Positions 26,813 to 38,931 of a DNA stretch of 58,098 nt are shown here, in pieces. Numbering within the stretch: the first letter of the stretch is position 1; every line of letters begins with the position of its first letter. The translations under genes were made by a program, and so were the position numbers. The notes under the pieces were generated by a model. The model saw only the letters and a list, made by a program, of their open reading frames with translations, was not told where the DNA came from and made no database searches. This DNA is from Bacillota bacterium (GTDB lineage: Bacteria; Bacillota; Sulfobacillia; JAJZYS01; JAJYTV01): NCBI GenBank assembly GCA_021793215.1, contig JAJYTE010000012.1:1-58098 (forward strand), written 5' to 3'.

Positions 26813-28353
26813 AAGCCGCCCAGCTGCGGCGAGAGGTAGTCCGCCTCCTCCTGCGCCGGCAGGCCGAGGCGGGCCCGCAGCATCGCACGGGCCTTCGAGG
26901 GGCCCCGGTCCATGCCGAAGGTGCCGAGCAGCAGCAGGACCCCGCCGGGCGCGAGGCGCGTGACGGCCTCGGCGATCGCCGCGTCGAGTTCCACGTGAAA
27001 CAGGCAGTGGAGCCCGAGCTTCTCGGCCGCGGCCCGGAAGGCGTCCCGCTCCTCGGGGCGCACCGTCCTGTCCACGCCGCCGCGGGAGAGCTCTAGGCGG
27101 CTCTCGCTGACGATCAGGGGCGAAAACCGCAGGCGGCCGTCCCAGCGCGAGAAGATCTGCGCGATGCGGGCGTTCACCTCCGCGCCGCGGTTGCCGCGCA
27201 GCGCGTGTACGACGACGAGCTGCTCGGGCGGGGTTTGCGCGAGCGTCCTCAGCACGGCGTCGTAGCTCGCCTCGTTCATCGCCACGTCGTTGTAGATGAC
27301 GTATGGCCCGACCCGCTGGCGCTGCAGGCGCCGGGGCGGCGGCGAGAAGAACCGAAGGGCGCGCGTCGCGTGCGAGGGCGGTACGCCAAGCCACACGGCC
27401 GCGGCGAACGCCGCCGCCGCGTTCAGCGCGTTGTGATCTCCGGTCATGGGCAGCCGAAAGGGGTAGCGGGCCGGGTTGCCGAGCACGCCGCCGCGCACCT
27501 CCAGCCATCCCTGCACGGAGTGCGCCGAGGTCTCGACGCCGCGCACCCTGACGTCCGCCGATTCGGATCTGCCGAACGTGACGATCCTCGCCCTCGCGCC
27601 CTCTCGCATCGCGAGGATCGCCGGGTCGTCCGCGTTCAAGAGGGCCATCGCCTGGTCACCGATACCCTGGATGAAGGCGTGCTTCGCCGCATGGTAGCGC
27701 TCGACCGTGCCGTGGAAGTCCAGGTGATCCGGGGAGAAGTTCGTCGCGATCCCCACGGCGAAGTCGATGCCGGCGATGCGCTGCTGCGGGATCGCGTGCG
27801 AGGAGACCTCCATCACGATGCGGCGCACGCCTTCGTCGACCGCCGTGCGCAGAAAGCGCTGCAGCTCGTGCGCCGGCGGTGTCGTCCACTGCGGGCGAAA
27901 GCTCGCGCGCCCGATCTCGACGAGCGTCGTCGTCCACGAGCTCGCCTCGTCCCCGTGCGCGCGAAGGAGATGCGCCGTGAGGAGCGCGGTCGTGGTCTTG
28001 CCGTTCGTCCCCGTGATCCCAACGATATCGAGCTCTCGCGCCGGGTCCCCGTAGAGGCGTCGCGCAGCGGACGCCAGCGCGGCGAAGGGGTCTGGAGAGA
28101 GGAGACCTGCGGCGCCGGGCGGTATCTCGGCGCCCTCCGGCAGCACGACGGCTGCGGCGCCGCGCCACAGTGCCTCCTTGGCGTAGCGCGCTCCGTCGGT
28201 CGCGGTGCCGGGCAGGCCGAAGAAGAGGTCTCCCTGGCGCACCTGGCGCGAGTCGGTGGAGATGCCGAGGATGTGAACCTTGGTCCAGTCGCCGAAGGCG
28301 TCGCCGCTCCCGGCGTCGCAGAGCTCGAGAAGCGTCGCCGCCGGGGCGCTCAC
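26809..28353 (-). CDS. MurE-like Mur ligase family protein, divergent
   Basis: A 514-residue protein with the three Mur-ligase domains. The N-terminal domain has [20 protein letters not shown]; the central ATPase has [29 protein letters not shown] and [14 protein letters not shown]; the C-terminal domain begins at [16 protein letters not shown]. Sequence up to here resembles MurE, but the MurE C-terminal hallmarks are altered: the DYAHTPD-type segment reads [16 protein letters not shown], and the DNPR-type substrate motif is absent. It may ligate a different amino acid or substrate. It has a GTG start overlapping the stop of an acetyltransferase gene, so the two form an operon. Confidence 0.8.
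   Translation of the reverse strand: MSAPAATLLELCDAGSGDAFGDWTKVHILGISTDSRQVRQGDLFFGLPGTATDGARYAKEALWRGAAAVVLPEGAEIPPGAAGLLSPDPFAALASAARRLYGDPARELDIVGITGTNGKTTTALLTAHLLRAHGDEASSWTTTLVEIGRASFRPQWTTPPAHELQRFLRTAVDEGVRRIVMEVSSHAIPQQRIAGIDFAVGIATNFSPDHLDFHGTVERYHAAKHAFIQGIGDQAMALLNADDPAILAMREGARARIVTFGRSESADVRVRGVETSAHSVQGWLEVRGGVLGNPARYPFRLPMTGDHNALNAAAAFAAAVWLGVPPSHATRALRFFSPPPRRLQRQRVGPYVIYNDVAMNEASYDAVLRTLAQTPPEQLVVVHALRGNRGAEVNARIAQIFSRWDGRLRFSPLIVSESRLELSRGGVDRTVRPEERDAFRAAAEKLGLHCLFHVELDAAIAEAVTRLAPGGVLLLLGTFGMDRGPSKARAMLRARLGLPAQEEADYLSPQLGGF
26987..27002. promoter_or_regulatory. parS-like site inside the Mur ligase gene
   Basis: AGTTCCACGTGAAACA matches the 16-bp parS consensus at 14 positions. 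It is about 21 kb from the parS next to parB, within the origin domain where ParB sites normally cluster. Confidence 0.45.
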
Positions 28354-28814
28354 CGCTCGTCGGCGTCGTCGAAGCAGCGAAAGACGACGTAGCAGTCCTC
28401 ACCGTTGCCGAAGAACCTGGGGCAGATCCCGATCTCCCGCCAACCGATCCGCCGCAGCACGCTTCGCTGCGCCTCGTTCGAACGCCGCACCTCCCCAAGG
28501 AACCAGCGGGCGCCCATGCCGCGGGCGAATGGTTCGGCGTCGCGCAGGATGCGGCCGCCGTAGCCGCGGCGGCGGAAGGCTGGCGCCGTCGCGTTGGCGA
28601 TCACGTGCGCGGTCGGGCCGCACACCTGGAACCCGAAGTACGCCGCGAGCGCGCCCCGCTCGCGGATGGCTAGGTAGCGTACTTCCGGCTCCCGCCAGAG
28701 CTCCTCGAGCGCCGCGCGCGACAAGGGCTCCGGGAATACGGACTGCTCGATCTGCGCGACGAGGTCCAGTTCGTCGTGCCTCAGATCCGAGAGCACACCC
28801 ACCTCTCGCGCCAT
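28350..28814 (-). CDS. GNAT acetyltransferase, RimI-like
   Basis: A 154-residue GNAT protein. VAQIEQSVFPEPLSRAALEELW is the typical RimI-like opening; the acetyl-CoA loop is in ATAPAFRRRGYGGRILRDAEPFA (motif A, RRRGYG). Later, VRRSNEAQRSVLRRIGWREIGICPRFF matches the RimI ending 'VR.sN..A...Y...GF...g....YY', with F in place of the usual Tyr pair. The start at 28814 follows GGGGGAGGG. It overlaps the Mur ligase gene by 4 nt. The substrate is unknown. Confidence 0.82.
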   Translation of the reverse strand: MAREVGVLSDLRHDELDLVAQIEQSVFPEPLSRAALEELWREPEVRYLAIRERGALAAYFGFQVCGPTAHVIANATAPAFRRRGYGGRILRDAEPFARGMGARWFLGEVRRSNEAQRSVLRRIGWREIGICPRFFGNGEDCYVVFRCFDDADER

Positions 28815-28898
28815 GTCGAACCCTCCTCCCCCTACGCTATGTCGAACGGCGTCCGCGGTCACGTCGCACCAGGGCGCTTCGCGTCATATCCGTGACGT

Positions 28899-30491
28899 AT
28901 GAGCAGTCTACGGAAGGTGACGACGTTGGAGGAAGCCCTATCTCCTCTCGCCCTCGTGGCGCGCGGTGTCCGCCTGTTCGGGGCGCGCGCCGCGCTGCGG
29001 GACGACGGCGTGACGACCACGTACGAGGAGTTCGGTGGGCGCATCGAGCGCCTGGCAGGCGGGCTCCGGCGTCTGGGCGTCGCGCCCGGCGATCGGGTGG
29101 CCCTCTTGGCGCCGAACACCGCGCCTGCGCTCGAGTGCTACAGCGGGGTGCCCCTCTCTGGCGGAGTGCTCGTGCCGCTCAATACGCGCCTCCACACGGA
29201 CGAGTACCGCTACATCCTCGATCACTCCGGAAGCCGAGTGGTCCTCCTGGACGCGGCGTGGCATCCCCTGCTCGAGGAGGTTCTCCGCGAGCGCCCGGAC
29301 CTTCGCGTCGTCGCCATGCGCGGCGAGATCCCCGGTGCCATGCAGTACGAGGAACTCTGCACCGGGACCAGGCGCGTTCCCCTCGCTGCGGCATCCTTCG
29401 AGGACGAACGACGGGTGATCTCGATGAACTACACGAGCGGCACGACGGCGCGTCCGAAGGGCGTGCTCCTCACGCACCGCAACGCCCACGCGAACGCCGT
29501 GAACATGGTTCTGGCGCTCGGCCTGCGGCGCGAGGACGTCCACCTGCACGTGGCGCCGATGTTCCATGCGAACGGATGGGGACTCGTCTGGGCGACGCTC
29601 GCCGTGGGAGCGGCGAACGTGCCGATGCCCGCCGTCGACGGCGAGGACGCCATGCGGCGCATCTCCGACTTCAGCGTCACGACGCTCTGCGCCGCACCGA
29701 CAGTGCTGACGATCCTGCTCGCGGCGACACGTGCGGCGCCCAAGGGCGTGCGCGTTGCGACGGCCGGCGCCGCACCGCCGGCCGCGATCATTCGGCGCGT
29801 CGAGGAGGAGCTCGGCTGGACGATCCACCACTTCTACGGCCTCACGGAGACGACGGCCTTCATCACCCACTGCGAGGAGCCAGAAGGCCTCGACCGCGAG
29901 GACGTCGACACGCGCGCGCGCTTCAAGGCGCGCCAGGGGGTGGCACTGCCGCTCGCGGGCGAGGTGCGGGTCGTGCGCGAGGACCTCAGCCCGGTCGCCG
30001 AGGACGGCGACGAGATGGGTGAGGTCGTAGCGCGGGGCAACGTGATCATGCAGGGCTACTACCGCGACGAAGCGGCCACGGAGCGCGCCTTCGCCGGTGG
30101 CTGGTTCCACACGGGCGACCTCGCGGTGGTGCATCCCGACGGCTACATCGAGATTCGCGACCGCGCGAAGGACGTGATCATCTCGGGCGGCGAGAACATC
30201 CCCTCCCTCGAGGTGGAGGGCGTTCTGTACCAGCACCCGGCCGTCGCGCAGGCTGCGGTCGTCGGCGCGCCGCACCCTTACTGGGGCGAGACCCCGATCG
30301 CGTTCGTCACCCTGCGCCCCGGCAGAAGCGCCGACGAGGCCGAACTAATCGCGCACTGCCGCAGCCATCTCACCCACTTCAAGGTGCCGACGCGGATCGT
30401 CATCGCGCAGGAACTGCCGCGCACCGCGAGCGGCAAGATCCAGAAGTTCGCGCTGCGCGAGCGCGTCCGGACGCAGGATGCCGGCGGCTAG
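28899..30491 (+). CDS. Acyl-CoA synthetase, AMP-binding family
   Basis: A 530-residue adenylate-forming enzyme that activates a carboxylic acid with ATP and CoA. The P-loop motif is MNYTSGTTARPKGVLLTH; A5 is HFYGLTETTAF; A7 is WFHTGDLAVVHPDGYIEIRDRAKDVIISGGENI; the A10 Lys is in PRTASGKIQKF. Composition and length fit medium/long-chain or aryl acids. The ATG at 28899 has no ribosome binding site; a TTG at 28926 follows GGAAGGTGA and may be the true start. It diverges from the acetyltransferase gene. Confidence 0.9.
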   Translation: MSSLRKVTTLEEALSPLALVARGVRLFGARAALRDDGVTTTYEEFGGRIERLAGGLRRLGVAPGDRVALLAPNTAPALECYSGVPLSGGVLVPLNTRLHTDEYRYILDHSGSRVVLLDAAWHPLLEEVLRERPDLRVVAMRGEIPGAMQYEELCTGTRRVPLAAASFEDERRVISMNYTSGTTARPKGVLLTHRNAHANAVNMVLALGLRREDVHLHVAPMFHANGWGLVWATLAVGAANVPMPAVDGEDAMRRISDFSVTTLCAAPTVLTILLAATRAAPKGVRVATAGAAPPAAIIRRVEEELGWTIHHFYGLTETTAFITHCEEPEGLDREDVDTRARFKARQGVALPLAGEVRVVREDLSPVAEDGDEMGEVVARGNVIMQGYYRDEAATERAFAGGWFHTGDLAVVHPDGYIEIRDRAKDVIISGGENIPSLEVEGVLYQHPAVAQAAVVGAPHPYWGETPIAFVTLRPGRSADEAELIAHCRSHLTHFKVPTRIVIAQELPRTASGKIQKFALRERVRTQDAGG

Positions 30492-30550
30492 GTCGGGGAA
30501 TGAAGCGTCGCGGCGGAGCGGACCCTCCTGTCGAAAGGAAGTGTTCGCGG

Positions 30551-31366
30551 ATGCCGCTCTTCTTCTCCATGTGCGTCGCTCTGGCAACGATACTGTCCGC
30601 TCCCGCGAAGCCCGCGCCGCCCAGTGTCGTGCGTCCGGCGCCGACCATCAAGGCGGTGCCGATGACGAAGAAGCTGATCGCGTTCACGTTCGACGACGGG
30701 CCGAACCGGCGGTACACGCCGCGTGTGGTGGAGCTTCTGAAGCAGAACCACGCCCATGCCACCTTCTTCGTGATCGGGCAGGAGGTCGTGCGCTACCCGG
30801 ACGTCATCCAGATGCTCAGGAACGCGGGGATGGAGGTCGGCAATCATGGCCTTCACCACAAGTACCTGCGCAACATTCCCGCGGCCGCGGTGAAGGAGGA
30901 CGTCACCGGCGGCGCCGACGCGATCGTCGCGGCGGGAGGCGCGAAGCCGTACCTCTACCGACTGCCGGCTGCCCTCTCCGACGACACGTCCCGCCAGGTG
31001 CTCGGGCAGCTCAAGTACACGATCATCTCCTGGAGCGTCGACACCCGCGACTGGCGCCGGGGGCAGACCCCGGAGCGCATCGCCAAGATCGTGATGCGCG
31101 ACGCGGCTCCCGGGCGGATCGTGATCATGCACGACGGCCCGGCGCACCGTGAGGCGACGATGCATGCCATCTCGCAGGTGCTGCCGGCGCTCGAGGCGCA
31201 GGGCTACCGGATCGTCAGCGTCGGGGAGCTCCTACGGAGCAGCGACTTCGCCGCCCAGCGAGACATCCCGCCGAAGCCGGCGCCGGTCGCGAAGCCCCCC
31301 GCGGCGAAGTCCCGGCCGCACTCGCGCGGCTGGCTGCAGAGCATCTGGCCCCGGCGGATCAGTTGA
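30551..31366 (+). CDS. Polysaccharide deacetylase (NodB/CE4), exported
   Basis: A 271-residue CE4 esterase with a short N-terminal signal (MPLFFSMCVALATILSAP). It has the catalytic TFDDGPN motif, metal ligands in VGNHGLHHKYL, the later motif YRLPAAL (normally RxPxG), the SWSVDTRDW block and the catalytic His in IVIMHDGP. It should remove N-acetyl groups from peptidoglycan or chitin-like glycans outside the membrane. RxPxG is altered to RLPAA, so activity could differ. AAGGAAG precedes the ATG at 30551. The tail is Pro/Lys-rich. Confidence 0.88.
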   Translation: MPLFFSMCVALATILSAPAKPAPPSVVRPAPTIKAVPMTKKLIAFTFDDGPNRRYTPRVVELLKQNHAHATFFVIGQEVVRYPDVIQMLRNAGMEVGNHGLHHKYLRNIPAAAVKEDVTGGADAIVAAGGAKPYLYRLPAALSDDTSRQVLGQLKYTIISWSVDTRDWRRGQTPERIAKIVMRDAAPGRIVIMHDGPAHREATMHAISQVLPALEAQGYRIVSVGELLRSSDFAAQRDIPPKPAPVAKPPAAKSRPHSRGWLQSIWPRRIS

Positions 31367-31633
31367 CAGACATTTCGCATGTCGGGGGAGCGTGGGCGCG
31401 TTGAATTTCCCGGCGACGCCGCTGGCGGTGCGAACGTCACTTCGATGGCGGGCGGCTCCACCGTTACCCCACCCCTTCCGATCCTCATCTCGAGCCCTCT
31501 CCGATGCGCTCCACGGGGCGCACCGCCGTGACCCTTATGCCCGCGAACTCGCCCACGACGATGGCTGAGGTGAAGCCGCAAGCCGGCCTCACCTCGACAA
31601 TGGTTTGTCCCGCGACTTTGTTGCGACGCCAGT
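31367..31633. other. Intergenic, nothing recognised
   Basis: Between the convergent deacetylase and chemoreceptor genes. No convincing reading frame, terminator or repeat was found. The open frames here have no domain signal. Confidence 0.4.
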
Positions 31634-33499
31634 TTAGGCCAACCGGAACCGCGAGACCGCCGTCTGCAGGTCCGTCCCGGTATGCTGCAGCGTGTCTGCG
31701 GACGTCAGCATCTCCGCAAGGGCCCTGTCGATCTGCTCCTGCGACGCAGCCACACCTTGCGCCATTTCCGCCGCCTGCTGCGACGCCGATGCCACCTGCG
31801 AGATGATGCCGTCCACGGTGTCCGCGGACGCCGCCATCTCCTCGCTTGCCGCGCTGTTCTCCTCGGTGATCGCGGAGATCTCATCCATCATCTGTGCGAT
31901 CTCCCGACTGAGGCTCTCCACTTCGTGCGCGGCCGCGAGAGCCGGTTCCATCGCTTGGGCGGCCTGTCCCGTCGCCTCCTGGATGCGCCCGAATGCTTCG
32001 TGCACGCCCGAACCCGTGCGGACCAGGGCCTCCACCCCTTCGGCACCGCCCTCCGCCGCCTCGCGGGCTGCGCCTGCCGAGTTCTCGACGGCGGAGATTA
32101 GTCCTGCAATCTCGGTGATGGCGAGTTTCGTGCGATCCGACAGGCTGCGCACCTCCTCGGCCACGACGGCGAAGCCCTTGCCGTGCTCGCCTGCGCGCGC
32201 GGCCTCGATCGCGGCGTTGAGCGCGAGCAGGTTGGTCTGGGCCGCGATTTCGCCGACCAGACTCGTGACGGCCTCGATCTGGTGCGCCTGCGCGTCGAGC
32301 TCCACCATCTGATCGCGCGCCGCCAGCACCTTTGCCTTCACCGTCAGCTGTACATCCTGGGCTTCTGACACGATCTTCTCGCCGTCGACGATGGCGGCAT
32401 AGGAAGCTCTGGCGGACGCCTGGACCGTGGCGAGTGCTTCGGCCATGCTCTTCACCCTGCGCGCGCTGTCCGCCGTCGCGTCCGCAGCGCCGGTCACCCT
32501 CGCCGCCTGCTCCTGCGCGCCGTACGCCAGCTGCTCGATCGCCGCGCGCAGTTCGTGGACCGTGCGCGCCGCTTCGCTCATGCCCGTCTGCTGCTCGGCC
32601 GACGTGATCGCAACCTTCGAGACGGCCCCGCCGACCTGGGCGACGACCTCGGCGGAACGCCTGGCGGCAGCATCCGTCCTTCCGCTCGCGGAGACGACCT
32701 CTCCCGCGACTTCCGCCGCCTTGCCGATCAACGCGCGCAGGCCCGCGAGCATTCGCCCTGCCGAGTCCGCCAGTTCTGTCGTCTCGTCGTGCCCGCTGAG
32801 TCGTGGTGGCTCCTCCGCCAGGTCCCCGGAAGACACCCGTTCAATGAAGGCTACGATGCTGGACAGCCGATTCCCGATGTAGCGCCCGAGCCATAGCCCG
32901 AGGGGAAGCGCGATGCATATGGCCAAGACCCCAAGTACGGCGATAAGCGTACGGAAGAGCGAAGACGTCGACTCCAAGCTAGTGGAGGCGACGCCGACGA
33001 AGTCGTTGCCGCTCGCGTCCGCGGTCGCCACATCCAGCAGGTGGTCTGTCTTGTCCCCGTAGGGCGCAGCTGAGACGAAAATCAGGTGATTGCCCGCCTG
33101 CACGCTCCCCGCCGAAATGTCGGAGATCCCTTGGTCCGACAGCGAGACGAACCGAGCCTCCTGCGCATAGATCGCGTTGACGTCGGTGGTAACCTTGGTC
33201 ATGCCGAGCTTGCGCGCCGCCGCCACATCCTTGGCGAAGGTCTCCACGTCTGCGCGGTAGAGTGCGACGTTGGCCGCAGTATCGATTCCTGCGCCATAGA
33301 GTTTCACGGCGCCACGCAACTCGTAGAAGTTCGCGCGCATGTCGGCGACTACCGCCGCCGCATGTCCGTACTGGGCGATGCGGGCAGCCCGCGAGCTGGC
33401 ATAGCCCGCCAGTAGGAAGCCCGTCAAGGCGAAGAACGCAATCACAGTCGCGGCCGCCATCGCGATCGCCGTCAGCTTAGAACTGATCGTCCGCAGCAT
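31634..33499 (-). CDS. Methyl-accepting chemotaxis protein
   Basis: A 621-residue membrane receptor. TM1 is about residues 10-32, an extracellular region of roughly 150 residues follows, then TM2 ([25 protein letters not shown]) and a HAMP domain ([23 protein letters not shown]). The long signalling coiled coil has the conserved tip [40 protein letters not shown], which contacts CheA and CheW. There is no C-terminal CheR-docking pentapeptide. The ligand is unknown. It lies 90 nt after the GGDEF/HD-GYP gene on the same strand. No che genes lie in the window. Confidence 0.93.
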   Translation of the reverse strand: MLRTISSKLTAIAMAAATVIAFFALTGFLLAGYASSRAARIAQYGHAAAVVADMRANFYELRGAVKLYGAGIDTAANVALYRADVETFAKDVAAARKLGMTKVTTDVNAIYAQEARFVSLSDQGISDISAGSVQAGNHLIFVSAAPYGDKTDHLLDVATADASGNDFVGVASTSLESTSSLFRTLIAVLGVLAICIALPLGLWLGRYIGNRLSSIVAFIERVSSGDLAEEPPRLSGHDETTELADSAGRMLAGLRALIGKAAEVAGEVVSASGRTDAAARRSAEVVAQVGGAVSKVAITSAEQQTGMSEAARTVHELRAAIEQLAYGAQEQAARVTGAADATADSARRVKSMAEALATVQASARASYAAIVDGEKIVSEAQDVQLTVKAKVLAARDQMVELDAQAHQIEAVTSLVGEIAAQTNLLALNAAIEAARAGEHGKGFAVVAEEVRSLSDRTKLAITEIAGLISAVENSAGAAREAAEGGAEGVEALVRTGSGVHEAFGRIQEATGQAAQAMEPALAAAHEVESLSREIAQMMDEISAITEENSAASEEMAASADTVDGIISQVASASQQAAEMAQGVAASQEQIDRALAEMLTSADTLQHTGTDLQTAVSRFRLA

Positions 33500-33589
33500 C
33501 CTGTTCGATCCCCTTCCCCCGACATCCAGGCCAGCGATCCCCGGCACGCGTTGGCACGCGTATGCTCTGCCTGCCGTTGCAAAGTATCG

Positions 33590-35647
33590 TCACTCGGCTT
33601 GCTCTCGTACGGCGCGCCACCGCTCGAGATGCCGCACCTCGGCGATCAACGCGACCGCCTGCGGGTCGAAATCCGAGCCGGCGCGCTCCTTCAGATAGGC
33701 ATAGGCGTCTTCTTCCGGCCACGCGGCCTTGTACGGCCGCAGGTCCTGTAGGGCGTCGTATACGTCGACAGCAGAAAACAGCCGCGCGTGGAGCGGAATA
33801 TCCCGACCCCGCACGCCGCGGGGATACCCGTCTCCGCTGACCCTCTCGTGGTGGAAAAAGGCGAGCGAGGACGCGAGGTCGAGGAAGAGTTGGAGATATT
33901 CCGAGGCTGGCCCCTTGCCCCAGCGGTCGTGCAGCTGGCGAATAAAGCGGACGCCCTCCTCAGGATGGCGATTGACGATCTCCCGTTCCCGAGCGGTCAG
34001 GGGGCCCGGCTTGGTGAGGATCTCCACCGGGACAGCGAGCTTGCCGACGTCGTGCAGCAGCGCGGCCATCCCGTACTCCCGGGGGTTGTACGGCAGTTCC
34101 GAACGGCCTTGCGCGCTTTGCCAGGCCTCTGTCAGCAGTTCCATGTAGTCTCTGGTGCTGCGCAGGTGGGCATAGATGGACGAATCGTACTGCTCAGAGA
34201 GGATCGCGATCGACTCTGCGAGTATCTGCGCCTCCCGGCGGTGGCTCTCGGTGTTGTCGTAAACGATGCCCATGTAGCCGAGGCGGCGGTTTCTCACCTC
34301 GATGGGCGCCATGGCGAATGCCGCCCACCAGAGGTCCCCGTCTGGGCGCCGGTCCAAAAACTCACCCTGCCATGGCGCGCCGCGGTCCAGCGTGTCAGCA
34401 ACAGACTCGAAGATCGTGGCGTTCGTGATCTCACTGCCGACGATGCGGCGCGGCTTTTGCCCCAGCACGTCCTGCTCCGCAAGTCCGCAAAGTTTCACGT
34501 AGACGGGAGATGCCGCCAGTACGCGCCACGATTTGTCCGTGAGGACGATGCCGAGAGGAAGGCGGAATATGAGGTCGCGGGCGAACCTCGTGACCCTGAG
34601 CAGCCGACCCTCCTCATCTCTGAGGGGCTCCGATTCCGCGAAGACGACGATCTGAGCCTTTCCGCCGGCCTTCGCCCGCAACAACGCCGCATCCGCGTAG
34701 GCCAGGGAGTCGGCTAGGGGGCCAACGGCGATGCCAAAGCTCGCCTGCACGCTGACGCTTCCGTCCCCGATGGCGATATCGCCTTGCCCCATCTGCCGCA
34801 AGAGCCGCTCGGAGAACGCGACCGCGGCTTTCACCCCGGCGCCCGGAATCACGGCAACGAACTCATCGCCACCCAGGCGCGACAGGACGTCGCCGGGTCT
34901 CATGCCGCCGAGCATCCTCTCCGAGGCCTCGCGCAGGACGGCGTCTCCGCCTTCGTGCCCGTAGATCTCGTTGACCGGCTTGAAATCGTCGAGATCGATC
35001 ATTACCACCGCGCCGACCGCTCCCGAATGGGCGGCCAGCCACGTCTGTAGCCCGTACCGACTCATTAGGCCCGTCAGCGGATCTGTCACGGAACGGTGTT
35101 CTGCCTGCAGAAGCTCCCTGTGGCGGCGATCCACCTCGTAAACGTAGACGAACAGTGCAACCGCACCGAGGGTCGAGACGACAATGTCCACCGCAGGATG
35201 TAGCCACTGTCCGCGAAGCAGGCCCGCGATTGGCCCCTGCACGCCGATCCAGATCCATCCGACGAGCAGAGCGAAGAGCGGCGACTTGCGCCACCGCAGG
35301 AGGAGGAGGGCAGCCGCAGCGGTAGACAGGGAGAGGGCGGCAAACTGCGGCAGTGTCGTGGCGAGCACGAGGCCTCCTATGACTGCGCCTTGCGGGCCCG
35401 CGAGCAGCGCCAGGAACGGCTCGATCAAGGCGATTTCCTTGACGTCGATCATGTGGAGCGCGTCGAAGAGCAGCGCAACCACAGTGCCCGTGGCTACGCC
35501 GAACAGGAGGCCCTGCATCCATGGCCGACGAAAACTTGAAACCCGCTCCTGCACAAAACGTAATAGTTCGATAATCCCAATAGCACCAGCAACAAACCAG
35601 AGCATTTTCAATCCGTTGAACATGGCCGCAAACAGCGTCATCCGCAT
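33590..35647 (-). CDS. Membrane GGDEF-PAS-HD-GYP cyclic-di-GMP protein
   Basis: A 685-residue signalling protein. Residues 1-170 have about six hydrophobic segments resembling the 5TMR-LytS sensor (PWMQGLLFGVATGTVVALLF, IEPFLALLAGPQGAVIGG). A GGDEF domain follows with intact RLGGDEFVAV near residue 262. A PAS domain (LPLGIVLTDKSWRVLAASPVYVKL) is at about 360-460. The C-terminal HD-GYP domain has LLHDVGKLAVP and HHERVSGDGYPRG. GGDEF makes c-di-GMP and HD-GYP hydrolyses it, so one protein has both modules. The chemoreceptor gene follows on the same strand, suggesting a motility or surface switch. Confidence 0.9.
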   Translation of the reverse strand: MRMTLFAAMFNGLKMLWFVAGAIGIIELLRFVQERVSSFRRPWMQGLLFGVATGTVVALLFDALHMIDVKEIALIEPFLALLAGPQGAVIGGLVLATTLPQFAALSLSTAAAALLLLRWRKSPLFALLVGWIWIGVQGPIAGLLRGQWLHPAVDIVVSTLGAVALFVYVYEVDRRHRELLQAEHRSVTDPLTGLMSRYGLQTWLAAHSGAVGAVVMIDLDDFKPVNEIYGHEGGDAVLREASERMLGGMRPGDVLSRLGGDEFVAVIPGAGVKAAVAFSERLLRQMGQGDIAIGDGSVSVQASFGIAVGPLADSLAYADAALLRAKAGGKAQIVVFAESEPLRDEEGRLLRVTRFARDLIFRLPLGIVLTDKSWRVLAASPVYVKLCGLAEQDVLGQKPRRIVGSEITNATIFESVADTLDRGAPWQGEFLDRRPDGDLWWAAFAMAPIEVRNRRLGYMGIVYDNTESHRREAQILAESIAILSEQYDSSIYAHLRSTRDYMELLTEAWQSAQGRSELPYNPREYGMAALLHDVGKLAVPVEILTKPGPLTAREREIVNRHPEEGVRFIRQLHDRWGKGPASEYLQLFLDLASSLAFFHHERVSGDGYPRGVRGRDIPLHARLFSAVDVYDALQDLRPYKAAWPEEDAYAYLKERAGSDFDPQAVALIAEVRHLERWRAVREQAE

Positions 35648-36304
35648 GCTCCCTTGTTCTACAGTTTCCAGTGCCCTTCGTCATTCCTCAGCGGGACTGT
35701 TATGAATAGCGTAAAGTAGGTTGCGCCGAAGGGACACCTCCACCTGGACCTAAGCCTTGGTCCTTTGGACAGTTGTGCGCGCCGTTTGGCCCCGTCCATT
35801 TGTGCACCGAGTTTAGGCGGGATTTCTCGAGACGAGCCCCTAAAGCGGCATGGAGATCTTCGAAGAGGGTCGTTGGCAACACGAGGTCCAGGAGCAGCGC
35901 GAAGAGCTCCTGCGTCCGGTTCCGCAGCGCCTGCTCCACGGCGTCCTTGTGCTCCCTCCAGGAGGTAGAGCGCCTAGTAGAAGTGATCCGTCGCGCCGCC
36001 ACCACGGCGAACGCCGCGTCAAGCGGCATCTCAGTCTTCCGCTCGCGGTCCGTAGTACGGCCTCGACGCGTCGACATGCTCTGCCGCGTCGAGGTTCACC
36101 TGTCTCTAGATGACCACGGCTGCGCCACCGCGAGTTCTCCCGCCTGCGGTCGGAGATCCGTCGCGTCTTACTCGCCCCTGGGCCACCACGCGGTCGCCCA
36201 GGGGACCTTCATGTCGCCTGTCCGCGTGGAACGGCGCGAATGGAATGGCTGAAGGCGCCGGTTGGATCGATTGGAGCGTCTCCTCGCGTCCGACCCTCCT
36301 GCGG
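35648..36304. other. Intergenic region with transposase debris
   Basis: About 650 bp between gyrB and the c-di-GMP gene. Apart from the transposase remnant listed separately and the gyrB terminator, no gene is supported. Several open frames exist only because of the GC-rich composition. Confidence 0.45.
35820..36060 (-). pseudogene. Decayed IS1634/IS4-like transposase fragment
   Basis: The minus-strand frame reads WREHKDAVEQALRNRTQELF followed by ALLLDLVLPTTLFEDL. This recalls the transposase block 'hKd.iE..L..r..eLF..dlDLvlyDtTs.yFE', which holds the first catalytic Asp; here the D..T part is damaged. The frame before and after has no support, so this is a small fragment. Its flanks show no clear terminal repeats. 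Confidence 0.4.
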
Positions 36305-36343
36305 CAAAACGCGGCGCGGGCCGCCCGTCACCGGGCGGCCCGC
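36305..36343 (-). terminator. Rho-independent terminator of gyrB
   Basis: A 12-bp stem (GCGGGCCGCCCG / CGGGCGGCCCGC) with a 4-nt loop, followed on the minus strand by GCCGCGTTTTG. It begins 13 nt after the gyrB stop. Confidence 0.8.
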
Positions 36344-36355
36344 TGCGTCTTGTCG

Positions 36356-38475
<2,120 letters not shown>

Positions 38476-38498
<23 letters not shown>

Positions 38499-38931
38499 TC
38501 GGATCCTCTCCCTTGCGAGCCGAGTGCAGAAGCTCGGAGAACCTCTCGCGCAGCGCCGGGTCGTGGATCAGCTCAAGGGCTTCGCCCGGCGGCGGCGGCG
38601 GCAGGGGCGGCGAGGGCGTGAGGTCCACCGTCGCCTCGGGCGGCGGCAGCGTGCCCTGGCGCACCCGGATCTCCTTGACGGGCGCGCCGCTCTTTCTCAG
38701 CGCCTGCAGCACCGTCTCCCGCGCGAACGAAAACTCCTGGGCCCAGACGCCGGAATCCGCGACGACGTGGAGTACGCCCCGCTGGACATGCCCTGGTCTC
38801 ACGTGGCGTGCGACCTCCGGGCCGACGATCTCCTCCCAGATACCGTAGGCGCGGTAGATCGCGAGACGTTCCTCGAAGCCGCGCTGCTTGACGAAGCCGC
38901 GAAGAATCTCCCTCAGCCTCAATTCTACCAT
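38476..38931 (-). CDS. DUF721 protein, DciA-like
   Basis: A 151-residue protein whose N-terminal 95 residues match DUF721: RAYGIWEEIVGPEVARHVRP then GVLHVVADSGVWAQEFSFARETVLQAL, the 'W..ivG..ia.ht.p...r.g.L.v.v..saWa.eL' pattern. DciA proteins help load the replicative helicase in bacteria that lack DnaC/DnaI; in Bacillota the role of this family is unclear. The C-terminal part is proline-rich and probably flexible. It overlaps recF by 7 nt and lies in the dnaA-gyrB operon. Confidence 0.8.

Noticed and set aside
25721-27508. Upstream part of a 1416-codon open frame joined to gyrA
   Set aside because: It is antisense to the CDF exporter and out of frame with the Mur ligase; low-complexity Arg/Ala composition. 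gyrA has a clear TTG start with ribosome site at 25720.
31410-31422. Half of a Noc-like motif (aatttcccgg)
   Set aside because: Only one arm is present, so it is not a palindromic site.
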